Below are positions 26,307 through 34,851 of a stretch of DNA of 64,000 nt, one piece after another. The number at the start of each line of letters is the position of its first letter. Positions within the stretch are counted from its first letter, which is position 1. Source of the DNA: CANIGN01 sp041391385 (GTDB lineage: Bacteria; Bdellovibrionota; UBA2428); contig JAWKOD010000002.1 in NCBI GenBank assembly GCA_041391385.1, positions 62,001 through 126,000 of the forward strand, in the 5' to 3' direction. Under the pieces are notes generated by a model. That model was not told the DNA's origin. It made no database searches and worked only from the letters and a program-made list of their open reading frames with translations. Both the position numbers and the translations under genes were made by a program.

Positions 26307-27893
26307 ATGGGATTTGAGCCAATAGACGAAGAGATTGAAGTAAAAGAAGAGACCAGCGAGGAATTTGAAATCGAAGTTCAAGATATGAGCGGCGAAATTG
26401 AAGTTCTTGGTGCACAAATTAAAGTTGTTGGAGTTGGTGGCGGTGGTTGCAACGCTGTAAATGCAATGGTTCGGGCGGGCCTCTCAGGCGTTGAGTTTAT
26501 TTGTGGAAATACAGATAGACAGGCCCTTGCTAAAAGCCTCGCAACAAAAAGAATTCAACTTGGCATGGGCCTTACAAAAGGTTTAGGTGCTGGTGCAAAT
26601 CCCGAAATTGGCAGACAAGCAGCAGAAGAGAGTCAGGCTGAAATCAGAAAAGCTCTTGAAGGAGCTGATATGGTTTTTATCACCGCCGGAATGGGAGGCG
26701 GTACCGGCACTGGAGCTGCTCCTGTAATTGCTAGAATTGCAAAAGATATTGGAGCCCTTACAATTGCGGTTGTTACAAAACCGTTTATTTTTGAAGCACC
26801 CAAGAGAATGCGCGTTGCTGAAAAGGGTCTACAGAACTTAAACGAAAGTGTTGATACTTTGATCCAGATCCCAAATCAAAGATTGCTCTCGATTGTTGAT
26901 AAGAAGACAAGTGTTCTTGAGGCCTTTGGTCGAGCGGACGAAGTTCTTCTCAATGCCGTTCAAGGTATCAGTGATTTAATTAATATTTCTGGTCATATCA
27001 ACTTAGACTTTGCAGACGTTAAAACGGTTATGCAGAATCGCGGTCTTGCATTAATGGGTACAGGTGTTGCTGAAGGCGAAAATCGAGCAGTTACAGCAGC
27101 TCACTTGGCAATTTCAAGTCCTTTGCTTGAAGATATTTCAATTCGGGGAGCAACTGGAATTATTATTAACATCACGGGCCCAGAAAACCTCACACTTCAT
27201 GAAATTAACGAAGCTGTAACACTTGTTACTGAGGAAGCTGATCGCGATGCAGAAGTCATTTTTGGTAGCGTATTTAATAGTAAAATTGGGGACGCTGTAA
27301 AGGTAACTGTTGTTGCTACTGGTTTTAATCAAAAAGAACGAGAAGCATCTATGAGTGTTCCAAGTCCTGCTGTTGTTTCAGCTACTCATTCTACAGTAGC
27401 TGTTTCTAAGCCTACAGTTGCTGCTACAACGGCTACAACTGTTAGTGCAACCGTGACAGCTACCTCTTCAACAGTGAAGACTTCTGAAACAGGCCCAGAG
27501 ATGTATTTTACGAGAGACTATTCTCAGGCAAGTCAGCATCACTTTGACATTAAAGAAGAGGCTTCAGTTGTTACACCAGCTGTAACTGAAAAAGAAGAAC
27601 CCATTGGCGCTACTTTTGATCCAGCAGGATTTGAGGAGACAAGTCATCAAGCAGCAGCGCTTGAAGAATTATCGGCAGAAGAAACTGCAAACGCATTAGA
27701 GTCGACAGAAACTACACCCGTTGTTGAGCATAAACATGAATCAACAACAGATTCGCGTAATGCAAAGTCAATGGACATTTTGCAGCAGGCAAGAAAAATA
27801 GCACAGGACTTGGGTCTTCATACAAACAACAATGAAGATTTAGAAATCCCTGCTTTTTTAAGAAGAAGCTTGTCTGAGAAAAACGGCAACTAG
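26307..27893 (+). CDS. ftsZ: cell division protein FtsZ
   Basis: This is the tubulin-like GTPase that forms the Z-ring. The 528-aa protein is long for the family. An acidic N-terminal extension of about 30 residues precedes the core, which starts near IKVVGVGGGGCNAVN; the GTP signature GGGTGTGAAPV is at about 129-139. A long linker (about 345-500), rich in Val, Thr, Ala, Ser and Glu, leads to the C-terminal peptide LEIPAFLRRSLSE, the binding site for FtsA and other partners. AGGGGGG gives a strong ribosome-binding site. A rho-independent terminator follows. Confidence 0.97.
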   Translation: MGFEPIDEEIEVKEETSEEFEIEVQDMSGEIEVLGAQIKVVGVGGGGCNAVNAMVRAGLSGVEFICGNTDRQALAKSLATKRIQLGMGLTKGLGAGANPEIGRQAAEESQAEIRKALEGADMVFITAGMGGGTGTGAAPVIARIAKDIGALTIAVVTKPFIFEAPKRMRVAEKGLQNLNESVDTLIQIPNQRLLSIVDKKTSVLEAFGRADEVLLNAVQGISDLINISGHINLDFADVKTVMQNRGLALMGTGVAEGENRAVTAAHLAISSPLLEDISIRGATGIIINITGPENLTLHEINEAVTLVTEEADRDAEVIFGSVFNSKIGDAVKVTVVATGFNQKEREASMSVPSPAVVSATHSTVAVSKPTVAATTATTVSATVTATSSTVKTSETGPEMYFTRDYSQASQHHFDIKEEASVVTPAVTEKEEPIGATFDPAGFEETSHQAAALEELSAEETANALESTETTPVVEHKHESTTDSRNAKSMDILQQARKIAQDLGLHTNNNEDLEIPAFLRRSLSEKNGN

Positions 27894-27913
27894 TAATTGC
27901 TAAAGCCTTAACG

Positions 27914-27955
27914 AAGGCCCCCACCCCTTTTTTAAGGTGTGGGGGCTTTTTGTAT
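27914..27955 (+). terminator. rho-independent terminator after ftsZ
   Basis: An 11-bp stem with one mismatch (27917-27927 with 27936-27946, GC-rich) has a T/A-rich loop and is followed by CTTTTTGT. It lies 24 bases after the ftsZ stop. The right arm also encodes the last residues of the convergent epimerase gene, whose stop codon sits in the loop. Confidence 0.8.
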
Positions 27956-28909
27956 TTCAAAGTACTCTGCAATTGCGGAACGAAAATTTTTTTCTGGGAC
28001 GTATCCGAGGTCCCGTTTTATTTTATCAACGTTTAGGGTCATGTCTTGGGTCATAACAGCGACTTCGAGAGGGTGTAGCCAGAAGTTTTGAGGTGCTACG
28101 CCCAACGCATGAAGGCCTTCAAATACTTTTGCAGCAAATAAAGCGATGGTTTTGGGAATTTTTATTGTTTTTACTGGGGCTCCGCAGTGAAGCTTAATCT
28201 CTTCGATTAGCTCTAAGAGGGTAATCGGTTCGCCATTTGAAACATTGTAAACCTCTCCACTCAAAGTAGAGTTTACTAAAAGTGCTTTTTCTACTGCCTG
28301 GCAAAGATTAGTAATATTTGTTACATCAATTTTTTGAAGACCAGTACCTATGAGTGGGTAATAGCCTTTTTTCATATAGCGAAGAATGCGAGGAAGTATT
28401 TGTTGATCGCCTCGACCAAGTACAAAACGCGGACGAAGGATTGTGGTGTTTAAGTTTTTTTGTGAAAGCAAGTAAAGGTCTGCGGCTAGTTTTGATTCCG
28501 CATAGTGAGAGGACAAAGTTTTTGGAAGAAAGTCTTCGGAAATGTTCTTTTGATTTTTGAATTCAAAGTAAATACTTGGCGTTGAAATCTGAATCCACTT
28601 TTTAATCTTTGCTTCTTGCGCAGCCTGAGATAGACGCTTAGTTAACTCGAGGTTAGATTTTTCATAAAAAGATTTACTGCCCCAGGTTCCAGCGCTCCCT
28701 GCACAGTGAATTATTGCGTCGTGACTCACGAGAGTTTTTTGTAAAAAGACGGAGTCTTCAAATGACCCGACATACGTTCTAATTGGTAATTTTTCCAAGC
28801 CGTTCTTTGGGGTGCTGCGAAGCAGGCAGCTTACGTAGTGTTTCTGAGAAAGAGCTTCTGCAAGTCTAGTGCCGATAAACCCGCTTGCACCCGTAAGCAG
28901 AATTTTCAT
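27932..28909 (-). CDS. NAD-dependent epimerase/dehydratase (extended SDR)
   Basis: This is a 325-aa extended short-chain dehydrogenase/reductase. The Rossmann motif TGASGFIGTRLAEAL is at residues 7-21; the catalytic Tyr and Lys are in HYAESKLAAD, and PRFVLGRGDQ and NVSNGEPITLLEL are typical of the 3-beta-HSD/sugar-epimerase group. The substrate is not evident. There is no Shine-Dalgarno before the ATG. The last five residues and the stop are encoded within the ftsZ terminator hairpin. Confidence 0.88.
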   Translation of the reverse strand: MKILLTGASGFIGTRLAEALSQKHYVSCLLRSTPKNGLEKLPIRTYVGSFEDSVFLQKTLVSHDAIIHCAGSAGTWGSKSFYEKSNLELTKRLSQAAQEAKIKKWIQISTPSIYFEFKNQKNISEDFLPKTLSSHYAESKLAADLYLLSQKNLNTTILRPRFVLGRGDQQILPRILRYMKKGYYPLIGTGLQKIDVTNITNLCQAVEKALLVNSTLSGEVYNVSNGEPITLLELIEEIKLHCGAPVKTIKIPKTIALFAAKVFEGLHALGVAPQNFWLHPLEVAVMTQDMTLNVDKIKRDLGYVPEKNFRSAIAEYFEIQKAPTP

Positions 28910-28981
28910 GGCTTAGCGTTACTCATAAAAGAGCCTTGGGACAAGCCCTTTAGCTTTATACGTGCCTACCCCGCTAGGCTT

Positions 28982-28990
28982 TGCTATTCT
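28982..28990 (+). promoter_or_regulatory. possible extended -10 element, leaderless start
   Basis: TGCTATTCT matches an extended -10 (TGn followed by a hexamer with four of six consensus bases) eight bases before the ATG of the M20 peptidase gene, which has no Shine-Dalgarno. Transcription starting at this spot would give almost no leader. No good -35 is visible. Confidence 0.22.
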
Positions 28991-28998
28991 TTTTTAAG

Positions 28999-30141
28999 AT
29001 GAAAGAGCTTTTGGCTGAGTTTGTTTCAATCTCTTCTGAAACAAAAGATTTGGAGGGTGTGTTTCAGGTTCAAAAGAAGCTACACGCTTTATTGCATGCC
29101 CTAGGTGCGGAGCTAAGGTGGCTCGATCCCGAGGTAGAGGGTTATGCTCCAGGTCTTTTGGCGAAGTGGCCTGCTTCTGCAAGAAATACCAAATTAGAGC
29201 CTGGAGTTTGTTTGGTAGCTCATGCCGACACGGTTTATCCAAAAGAGCTTTTAAAAGAATCTTCGTTCAATGAAGAAAGTGGGATGCTTCTAGGAAGTGG
29301 AGTGGCAGACAATAAAGGCGGACTTGTTATTGCTTATGCTGCGTTAAAAAAATTGTTCGATGAAGGAAAGTTAAAAAACACAAAACGCCCCCTTTATCTT
29401 TTCTGCTCGTCTTGCGAAGAGCTAGGCTCTCCTGCGTTCCAGACTTTTATCAAAGAATTTTCTTTAAACTTAGATTTTGTTTTGGGAATGGAGCCCGCTC
29501 TCCCTGACGGGGCCTTAATTAAGAAACGTCGAGGAAATCGTTATTATAGAATTGAAGTTTTTGGAAACTCTGTCCACACGGGAAGAGATTTAAAAGAAGC
29601 TGCAAATCCTATGCGGGGAGTCGCTTTGCTTGTTGATTTGATTGAAGACTTAAAAGAAAAGCATCCTAAGATAAGTGCCAGCTTAAACGGCATTAAGGGC
29701 TATCCTTTTAAATTTAATATGAGTTCTGAGAAAATTGAAATGAATCTTGATACTCGTTTTGATTTATCGGAGGACATTCATGCGTTTCATGAAGAGCTTT
29801 CCAGAGAAATTGCTTCGCTTAGCTTTAAGTCTCCAGATAAAAAACACTCAGGTCGTTTTTCTGTTGAAATCGTGGACGACTGTCCTGCTTTTGATTCGGG
29901 AATGCCTGGAGCAGAGCTTCTTGAAGTAGCAAATAGTTTTTCAAAAGTAGAAGGTAAAAAAGTTAGCTTTGGCGACGGATTAGGGTCTTCTGACTGCTGC
30001 TATTTTTACCGCGAAGGTTTAAAAATATTGGATGGCCTAGGACCAAGAGGCGGAAAAATTCATTCTCCTGAAGAATTTATAGAACCAGAGAGTTTAGAGA
30101 ATAGGGCAAGTGCTCTGGCCATGTCTCTATTGGAGCTATAG
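28999..30141 (+). CDS. M20 family metallopeptidase, carboxypeptidase G2-like
   Basis: This is a 380-aa di-zinc hydrolase. Metal ligands are expected in VAHADTVYP (His, Asp), GVADNKGG (bridging Asp), CSSCEELGS (catalytic and binding Glu), MEP (Asp/Glu ligand) and KIHSPEEFIEP (His near the C-terminus). A dimerisation insert around SVHTGRDLKEAANP is typical of the CPG2/ArgE/DapE group. No signal peptide is seen, so it probably acts in the cytoplasm on an acylated amino acid or small peptide. I use the ATG at 28999; an in-frame TTG at 28981 is an alternative. Confidence 0.9.
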   Translation: MKELLAEFVSISSETKDLEGVFQVQKKLHALLHALGAELRWLDPEVEGYAPGLLAKWPASARNTKLEPGVCLVAHADTVYPKELLKESSFNEESGMLLGSGVADNKGGLVIAYAALKKLFDEGKLKNTKRPLYLFCSSCEELGSPAFQTFIKEFSLNLDFVLGMEPALPDGALIKKRRGNRYYRIEVFGNSVHTGRDLKEAANPMRGVALLVDLIEDLKEKHPKISASLNGIKGYPFKFNMSSEKIEMNLDTRFDLSEDIHAFHEELSREIASLSFKSPDKKHSGRFSVEIVDDCPAFDSGMPGAELLEVANSFSKVEGKKVSFGDGLGSSDCCYFYREGLKILDGLGPRGGKIHSPEEFIEPESLENRASALAMSLLEL

Positions 30142-30158
30142 CTTTTATTTTTTGTTAA

Positions 30159-30674
30159 CTACCCCGTGGCGTATTCTTTTTTCTCGATGTTAGGCAGGCT
30201 TCGGTCTGAGTGAGAAAATGCGGGATGAATGTGTCTTGAAATTGAAATGTATTTTTTAGTAAGTTCGAGATAGTTCGTAAGTTCAGCTTCACTTAGCTCG
30301 CTCGATGCACCCACAAGTCTTCTGGAAAGAATATCGACCTCTAAACTAAGTCTGAAAAATTCCCTGCGCATTGTTGTTGATTTAACATCTATAATGGCAG
30401 CCCAGAGAGAAGTTTCAAAAAAACTTGGCTGTAATGAAGGGGGTCGGTGAGTGAGGACGACAAGAGAGTTGTATATCTTTGTGCTTTCTTCTCGGCTCAT
30501 TTGGCCAAAAAGAGATCCAAGTTGTGTCGGGTGTTTTATAAGTGAGCTAAAGTAAGAGAGGGCTTCTTCATGTTCCATTGAAGCGACTTGATGCCAGTAG
30601 TCCTCAGCTCTTTTAGAAAGAGTCCAAAGGTAACTCATGCAATCAAGTAAAAGGTCTCTTCTTTTTTCGTTCAT
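30159..30674 (-). CDS. hypothetical protein, third gene of coupled trio
   Basis: This 171-aa protein is predicted to be mostly alpha-helical, without signal peptide or membrane helix. I see no known domain. It starts within the stop codon of the 75-aa gene upstream (ATGA overlap), which itself overlaps the 212-aa gene, so the three proteins should be made together. Its likely role follows that of the sigma/anti-sigma-like partners, which is inference. Confidence 0.7.
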   Translation of the reverse strand: MNEKRRDLLLDCMSYLWTLSKRAEDYWHQVASMEHEEALSYFSSLIKHPTQLGSLFGQMSREESTKIYNSLVVLTHRPPSLQPSFFETSLWAAIIDVKSTTMRREFFRLSLEVDILSRRLVGASSELSEAELTNYLELTKKYISISRHIHPAFSHSDRSLPNIEKKEYATG

Positions 30675-30898
30675 TCAGAGGAGTCCTTTGATTTTTTATG
30701 GTTTAGTGCCCAAGCGGGTTCACGTATGGCCTTGATCCATTCGCAGAAATGTTCACGAAACCTTCGGTTATAAAGAAGGGTTTTTTCAAAGCTTTCTTTC
30801 TCGGCAGGTGAAATTCCTTGAGTAAGCCACTTGTGGAGAACCGCATCCATTTCGTGATCTTCAAAGTCCATATGAAGTGTTTTTGTGTCTTTTTTCAT
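30671..30898 (-). CDS. small anti-sigma-like protein
   Basis: This is a 75-aa, highly charged cytoplasmic protein. The central part, with WLTQGISPAEKESFEKTLL and then FREHFCEW, resembles the helical N-terminal domain of ECF anti-sigma factors (a short helix, 'G-x-S-x-x-E', then a long helix), but the zinc ligands of the ZAS motif are absent. It has no membrane segment. The ATG overlaps the stop of the sigma-like gene and is preceded by GGGAGAG. The anti-sigma suggestion is inference from this resemblance and from the position. Confidence 0.65.
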   Translation of the reverse strand: MKKDTKTLHMDFEDHEMDAVLHKWLTQGISPAEKESFEKTLLYNRRFREHFCEWIKAIREPAWALNHKKSKDSSE

Positions 30899-31533
30899 GC
30901 ACTCTCCCGAAGTTTGCTATATCCACTGCTCAGGTGATGTTTTGCGTCGAGAATGAGCACGTCGATCTCATCGCTGCTCTTCCCTAAAAGGATAGAAATC
31001 TCATTATTCAAGAGTCCTTCTAGGTGAAGCTGGTAGGGAAGTTGAAGTGGCTCAGGGAGTGAAAAGGTCACAAAAGAGAAGGCTTCCAATAGTGGTCCTG
31101 CGAGTGCTTTGTCTAAAGTAGCCTCCATACTGAGTAGGCTTTTTTGTCCCGAATAGCTGACTTCGCCCTGAACGCCACGTGGAAACTCAGAACGTCTAAA
31201 TCTGTAGTAGGAGCGAAAGATTTGGAAAGGTAGTGACCATGGGCCCCTACTCTTTTTGCTCCATTTTTGATGAATTCGATCCCATTCTCCACGCGTTCGC
31301 ATCCATTCTAAAAACTGAATGGCAAGTGGACGCATTTTTTCTACAGATATAGCCACACCCCACCTATTAGATCTAGAGAAGTGCAGTGCTCTGAGAGCTG
31401 CAAATACAACACCTGGAATACGCTCAAGAGTTTTGTGAGAGGACCAGCCAGTGGAAGAAAGTTCTTTAAGGAGCACGCGATCATCTCGACTCAAAAAAGC
31501 ACTCCATGGATGGTCTTTGGCACGAACGGTCAT
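30895..31533 (-). CDS. degenerate ECF sigma-factor-like protein
   Basis: This is a 212-aa soluble protein. The last 60 residues look like sigma-70 region 4: a LPEPLQLPYQLHLEG segment, then NNEISILLGKSSDEID as a helix-turn-helix, and a final helix ending in SSGYSKLRE. This is the layout of LPxxxRxxxxLxxxEG...EIAxxLGxxxxTV in ECF factors. The N-terminal 110 residues are helical with a basic FRSYYRFRRSEF stretch where region 2 would end, but the region 2 consensus is weak. The start may be ATG 31533 or GTG 31539. It is divergent from rmuC. Confidence 0.6.
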   Translation of the reverse strand: MTVRAKDHPWSAFLSRDDRVLLKELSSTGWSSHKTLERIPGVVFAALRALHFSRSNRWGVAISVEKMRPLAIQFLEWMRTRGEWDRIHQKWSKKSRGPWSLPFQIFRSYYRFRRSEFPRGVQGEVSYSGQKSLLSMEATLDKALAGPLLEAFSFVTFSLPEPLQLPYQLHLEGLLNNEISILLGKSSDEIDVLILDAKHHLSSGYSKLRESA

Positions 31534-31657
31534 ACTCACCTATCGGCTTTTTATCTCCTTATTTGAAGAAGAAAAGTCATTCTTTATCTCTTAATCTAAA
31601 CTTAACAATTGTGATTCTTCCTTGTGATTTTTGCTTAAGCGGACTTGAATATGTCCG

Positions 31658-32884
31658 ATGAGTGCATTTTTCGTTCCATTCTTATTTGGGCTTATTTTAG
31701 GAGCTGGCGTAGCTTATTTTCTAAGCGTTTTATCTTCTTCAAAAAAATTAGAGCTCCTTAAACTAACTAAAGAAAATGAGATTGCTCTTCTTGAGCAAAA
31801 GATTTCTGTAGCGACCAATGAGCAGGTGCTCAAAGAAAAGCTACAAGCAGAGGTTTTTGAAAACTTTGCAAATGAGTTTCTAAAAAAGGGGAGCCAAACA
31901 TTACAAGAGTCTTCAAGCAAAAGTTTTGAGCAAATCGTAAAGCCACTTAAAGAAAAAATTCAAGATTTTGAAAATAAAGTAGAAAAAGTTTACGAAATTG
32001 AAGCTAGAGAGCGGTTTAATTTAAAAAAAGAAATTGAGAAGATGGCTTTTGCAAGCGAGAGCTTAAGTAAAACACTTCGCGGAGACTTTAAGACTCAGGG
32101 CTTGTGGGGAGAGATAGTTCTAGAGCGAGTTTTAGAAGTGTCTGGCTTAAGAGAAGGAATTGAGTACACTTCGCAGGGTCGCGATATGGGACTTAAAAAC
32201 GAATCAGGAAATCAGGCAAAACCTGATGTGATTATTCATTTACCCGAGGGCCGTCACTTAATTATTGATAGCAAGGTAAGTCTGGGTGCTTTTGAAAAAT
32301 GGATCCAGCAAAACGATAAAGAAAAAGAAATCGCTGGAAGAGCTTTTACTTCTGCCGTTAAACAACACATTGTTGATTTAAGTGAAAAGCACTACCAAAA
32401 TCTAGCAGGAATTCAGTCTCCCGATTTTGTGTTTTTGTTTTTCCCCATCGATACCGCTATTGTTGCTTTACACGAAATAGATAATTCCCTCTTTTTGGGA
32501 GCCTGGAAGAGACGAGTTGTTTTAGTAGGCCCCAGCACCTTGCTTCCAACTCTTAAAACAGTTGAGTCTATTTGGAAGAATGAAGTTCAAAACCAAAACG
32601 CACTTGAGATCGCACGTCTTGGTGGATTGCTTTATGATAAGTTTGTTTCTTTTTGCGAAGACCTTTTAGGGGTGGGAAAAGCAATTTCTTCAGCACAAAA
32701 CAACTACGACGAAGCACTTAAAAAGTTAAGTGCAGGTAAAGGGAATCTTTTAAGGCAAACTGAGCGGCTTCGAGATTTGGGTGTTCGAGCGCAAAAGAAA
32801 CTTCCGCGTGAAATGACAAATGAACTTCAGCGAGAAGAAGGGCTTTCTCTAGAAAGCCACAGTTCAGATGAGCTTAGTGAATAA
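31658..32884 (+). CDS. rmuC: DNA recombination protein RmuC
   Basis: This is a 408-aa protein with an N-terminal membrane helix (about 4-25), a coiled coil (about 26-135) and the RmuC nuclease-like domain. The conserved part includes FKTQGLWGEIVLERVLE, QAKPDVIIHLPEGRHLIID, SKVSL and FVFLFFPIDTAI. RmuC limits rearrangement at inverted repeats; its fold is related to PD-(D/E)xK nucleases. Its 3' end overlaps the convergent methyltransferase gene by 11 bases. Confidence 0.93.
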   Translation: MSAFFVPFLFGLILGAGVAYFLSVLSSSKKLELLKLTKENEIALLEQKISVATNEQVLKEKLQAEVFENFANEFLKKGSQTLQESSSKSFEQIVKPLKEKIQDFENKVEKVYEIEARERFNLKKEIEKMAFASESLSKTLRGDFKTQGLWGEIVLERVLEVSGLREGIEYTSQGRDMGLKNESGNQAKPDVIIHLPEGRHLIIDSKVSLGAFEKWIQQNDKEKEIAGRAFTSAVKQHIVDLSEKHYQNLAGIQSPDFVFLFFPIDTAIVALHEIDNSLFLGAWKRRVVLVGPSTLLPTLKTVESIWKNEVQNQNALEIARLGGLLYDKFVSFCEDLLGVGKAISSAQNNYDEALKKLSAGKGNLLRQTERLRDLGVRAQKKLPREMTNELQREEGLSLESHSSDELSE

Positions 32885-33464
32885 GCGTCACTGCATCTAT
32901 TGGAAGTAGGCGACTAACTTTTTTTCTATGTTGTACTTTGAGTCCCGTTTTGAGGCAAAGCTCATTGAGGTTAAGTCTTAAACTAAAGCCCATTTTTTTA
33001 GCGACAGGTTCAAAAAAATGCATCGTTTCGGTTCGCTGAAAATTGTTTACGAGCAAGATTCGTCCCGTTTTTTTTGTCACACGTTTCATTTCAGAGAGAG
33101 CGAGAACGGGATTGGAAGTGGCGCTTAAAAAATGTGCTGAGATTACTAGATCAAAGCTTTCGTCGGGAAAGCTAAGGTTGCTCGCGTCCATTTTTAAAAG
33201 TGTATAATCTTTATTTTGCTCTTTTGCGCGCTTCTGGGCTTGTGCAAGCATTTTTTCGGAAAGGTCAATTCCCGTGAATGTTACGCCATCAGGTAAGTGT
33301 CGAAATGTGAGGCCCGTGCCCACCCCAATCTCAAGGACTGTATCGTTGCTGTTTACGGCAGCCATTTTGAGGGCCTTTTTGCGAGCGCCCTCTAAAGAGA
33401 GCCCAAACACCCAGTAATAAACAGGAGCCATCCAATCGTAAACTTGGGCTAAGGTATCTGCCAT
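32874..33464 (-). CDS. SAM-dependent methyltransferase, PmtA-like
   Basis: This is a 196-aa class I methyltransferase. The SAM-binding motifs are LEIGVGTGLTFRHLP, FTGIDLSEKML and MDASNLSFPDESFDLVISA. The N-terminal YDWMAPVYYWVFGLSLEGARKKA and the small size match the Rhodobacter-type phosphatidylethanolamine N-methyltransferase group (PmtA/UbiE-like). It may therefore methylate phosphatidylethanolamine toward phosphatidylcholine, but UbiE-like substrates cannot be excluded. There is no Shine-Dalgarno before the ATG. Confidence 0.82.
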   Translation of the reverse strand: MADTLAQVYDWMAPVYYWVFGLSLEGARKKALKMAAVNSNDTVLEIGVGTGLTFRHLPDGVTFTGIDLSEKMLAQAQKRAKEQNKDYTLLKMDASNLSFPDESFDLVISAHFLSATSNPVLALSEMKRVTKKTGRILLVNNFQRTETMHFFEPVAKKMGFSLRLNLNELCLKTGLKVQHRKKVSRLLPIDAVTLIH

Positions 33465-33547
33465 TTTTTATAAGCTATATTAGAAAATACATTTTTGCTG
33501 CATGAGCAATTTTTTTCGTCTATATCTTCGTGAGAGTTCTTTTAAGT

Positions 33548-33624
33548 GCATCCATAGCTCAATTGGATAGAGTGTCAGACTACGAATCTGAAGGTTGTTG
33601 GTTCGATCCCAGCTGGATGCGCCA
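33548..33624 (+). tRNA. tRNA-Arg (anticodon ACG)
   Basis: This is a 77-base tRNA with encoded CCA. The acceptor stem is GCATCCA/TGGATGC, the D stem GCTC/GAGT, the anticodon stem TCAGA/TCTGA with loop CTACGAA (anticodon ACG), and the T stem GTTGG/CCAGC with loop TTCGATC. The discriminator is G. The A at position 34 is the target of TadA, encoded at 17437-17913. It stands alone between the methyltransferase and aspartokinase genes. Confidence 0.97.
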
Positions 33625-33647
33625 TTCTAAGTTAGTTTTCAATAATT

Positions 33648-34844
33648 CTAATTTTTTTCAAAGAAATGTTTGTGAAGTGTGCTTAAAAGGGTCTTTTCTT
33701 GCTCTGGAGCTGCTTTGAGGACGATTGAGAGGAATAAGGGGTTTGATTCTTGCTCTTCAGCGTTTATGCCAAGGGTGGCTAAAAGAGAGAGCATTTCTTC
33801 TAAAAGACTCTTTTGGGTTTGAAGTCCTGTTCCAACTAAGGTGAGGGCCCAGTATTCTTGAAAATTTTTTTTAAAAGCCTCTTGATGTCCTGAAATCTTC
33901 TCATCAGAATAGACGGATATTTCAAGGGGCATATTTTCCATTAGTTCTGTATTTTGAATCGTTTTTTGAGCTAAAAAAGAGCTCTTTAATTCTGTGAGGT
34001 ATTTGTTATCAATACCCCCCTTGTTTTTTGTGGTTAACTTTTGGAGCCCCTTTTTCAAGTTAAGCGTAAATAATTGGAATTTATCACTTTTATCGTTAAC
34101 GCCCCCCCTCAAAAGCCCCCTTTTGCCCGGTGGATTAAATGTGGATAACAATTGAACTTCTAGGTGACTTGTTGCAGCGATTTGGGCTGCTCTGTAATGG
34201 AGGACTTTGGCTCCATAGTAAGAGGAGAGAAAGCCAAGTTCCCAAGGTATTTCATCATGCCGCAGCGCAGCTGGCACGAGCTTCGGGTCGGCTGAGTAAT
34301 AAGCGTCTACGTCTGAGTAGATGCAGGCATTTTTTGCTTTTAAAAAAACGGCCAAAGCGAGTGCCGTTGTGTCGCTTCCCCCTCTTCCTAAGGTTGTAAT
34401 TTCTTTTGAAGGACTAACGCCTTGAAAGCCAGCGACAATAACAACTTTGGATTCGTCGAGCGCTTGGGTAATTCGAGTTCCTTTAATCTCTAGAATCTCC
34501 GCTTCTCCATGAGAGTCAGTAGTTATAATGCCACTTTGAGATCCTGTGAGCGAAATTGATTCAATGCCGCGATCTCGGATCGCCATGGAAAGAAGAGACA
34601 TGGCGATGCGCTCTCCTACGCTTAACATCATGTCGAGTTCTCTTCGGTGAAGAGTTTTTGAATTGGGGCTCACTTCTTCGGCCAAGGACAGAAGTTGATC
34701 GGTGCTTTTTCCCATCGCACTGACAACAACGACGACTTTTTTGCAGGCTTTATAATGCTCTTCTACAATAGCTGCGACTTGGTGTAGTTTTTGAGGATCC
34801 GCAACGGAGGATCCTCCAAATTTAAGTACACGAACATCGCTCAT
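33648..34844 (-). CDS. lysC: aspartate kinase
   Basis: Aspartate kinase makes aspartyl phosphate, the first step toward lysine, diaminopimelate, threonine and methionine. The product has 398 aa. The kinase domain shows VLKFGGSSVAD at the N-terminus, VVVVSAMGKSTDQLL, GERIAMSLLSMAI, TTLGRGGSDTTALALA, CIYSDVDAYYSADPKLVP and GAKVLHYRAAQIA. The C-terminal ACT region is divergent. I use the ATG at 34844, with GAGAAG upstream; an ATG at 34859 that overlaps the preceding gene is an alternative. It follows the NamZ-like gene so closely that the two are probably one transcript. Confidence 0.93.
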   Translation of the reverse strand: MSDVRVLKFGGSSVADPQKLHQVAAIVEEHYKACKKVVVVVSAMGKSTDQLLSLAEEVSPNSKTLHRRELDMMLSVGERIAMSLLSMAIRDRGIESISLTGSQSGIITTDSHGEAEILEIKGTRITQALDESKVVIVAGFQGVSPSKEITTLGRGGSDTTALALAVFLKAKNACIYSDVDAYYSADPKLVPAALRHDEIPWELGFLSSYYGAKVLHYRAAQIAATSHLEVQLLSTFNPPGKRGLLRGGVNDKSDKFQLFTLNLKKGLQKLTTKNKGGIDNKYLTELKSSFLAQKTIQNTELMENMPLEISVYSDEKISGHQEAFKKNFQEYWALTLVGTGLQTQKSLLEEMLSLLATLGINAEEQESNPLFLSIVLKAAPEQEKTLLSTLHKHFFEKN

Positions 34845-34851
34845 CTTCTCT

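Noticed and set aside
30134..30160. AGCTATAGCT followed by a T-rich run after the M20 peptidase gene, a possible terminator
   Set aside because: The palindrome leaves a stem of only three to four pairs with a tiny loop, too weak to call.
33495..33516. Hairpin TTGCT-GCATG-AGCAA followed by seven T residues, just before the tRNA gene
   Set aside because: The stem is only 5 bp and AT-rich, and no plus-strand gene ends nearby; it more likely belongs to overlapping promoters of the tRNA and the methyltransferase gene.
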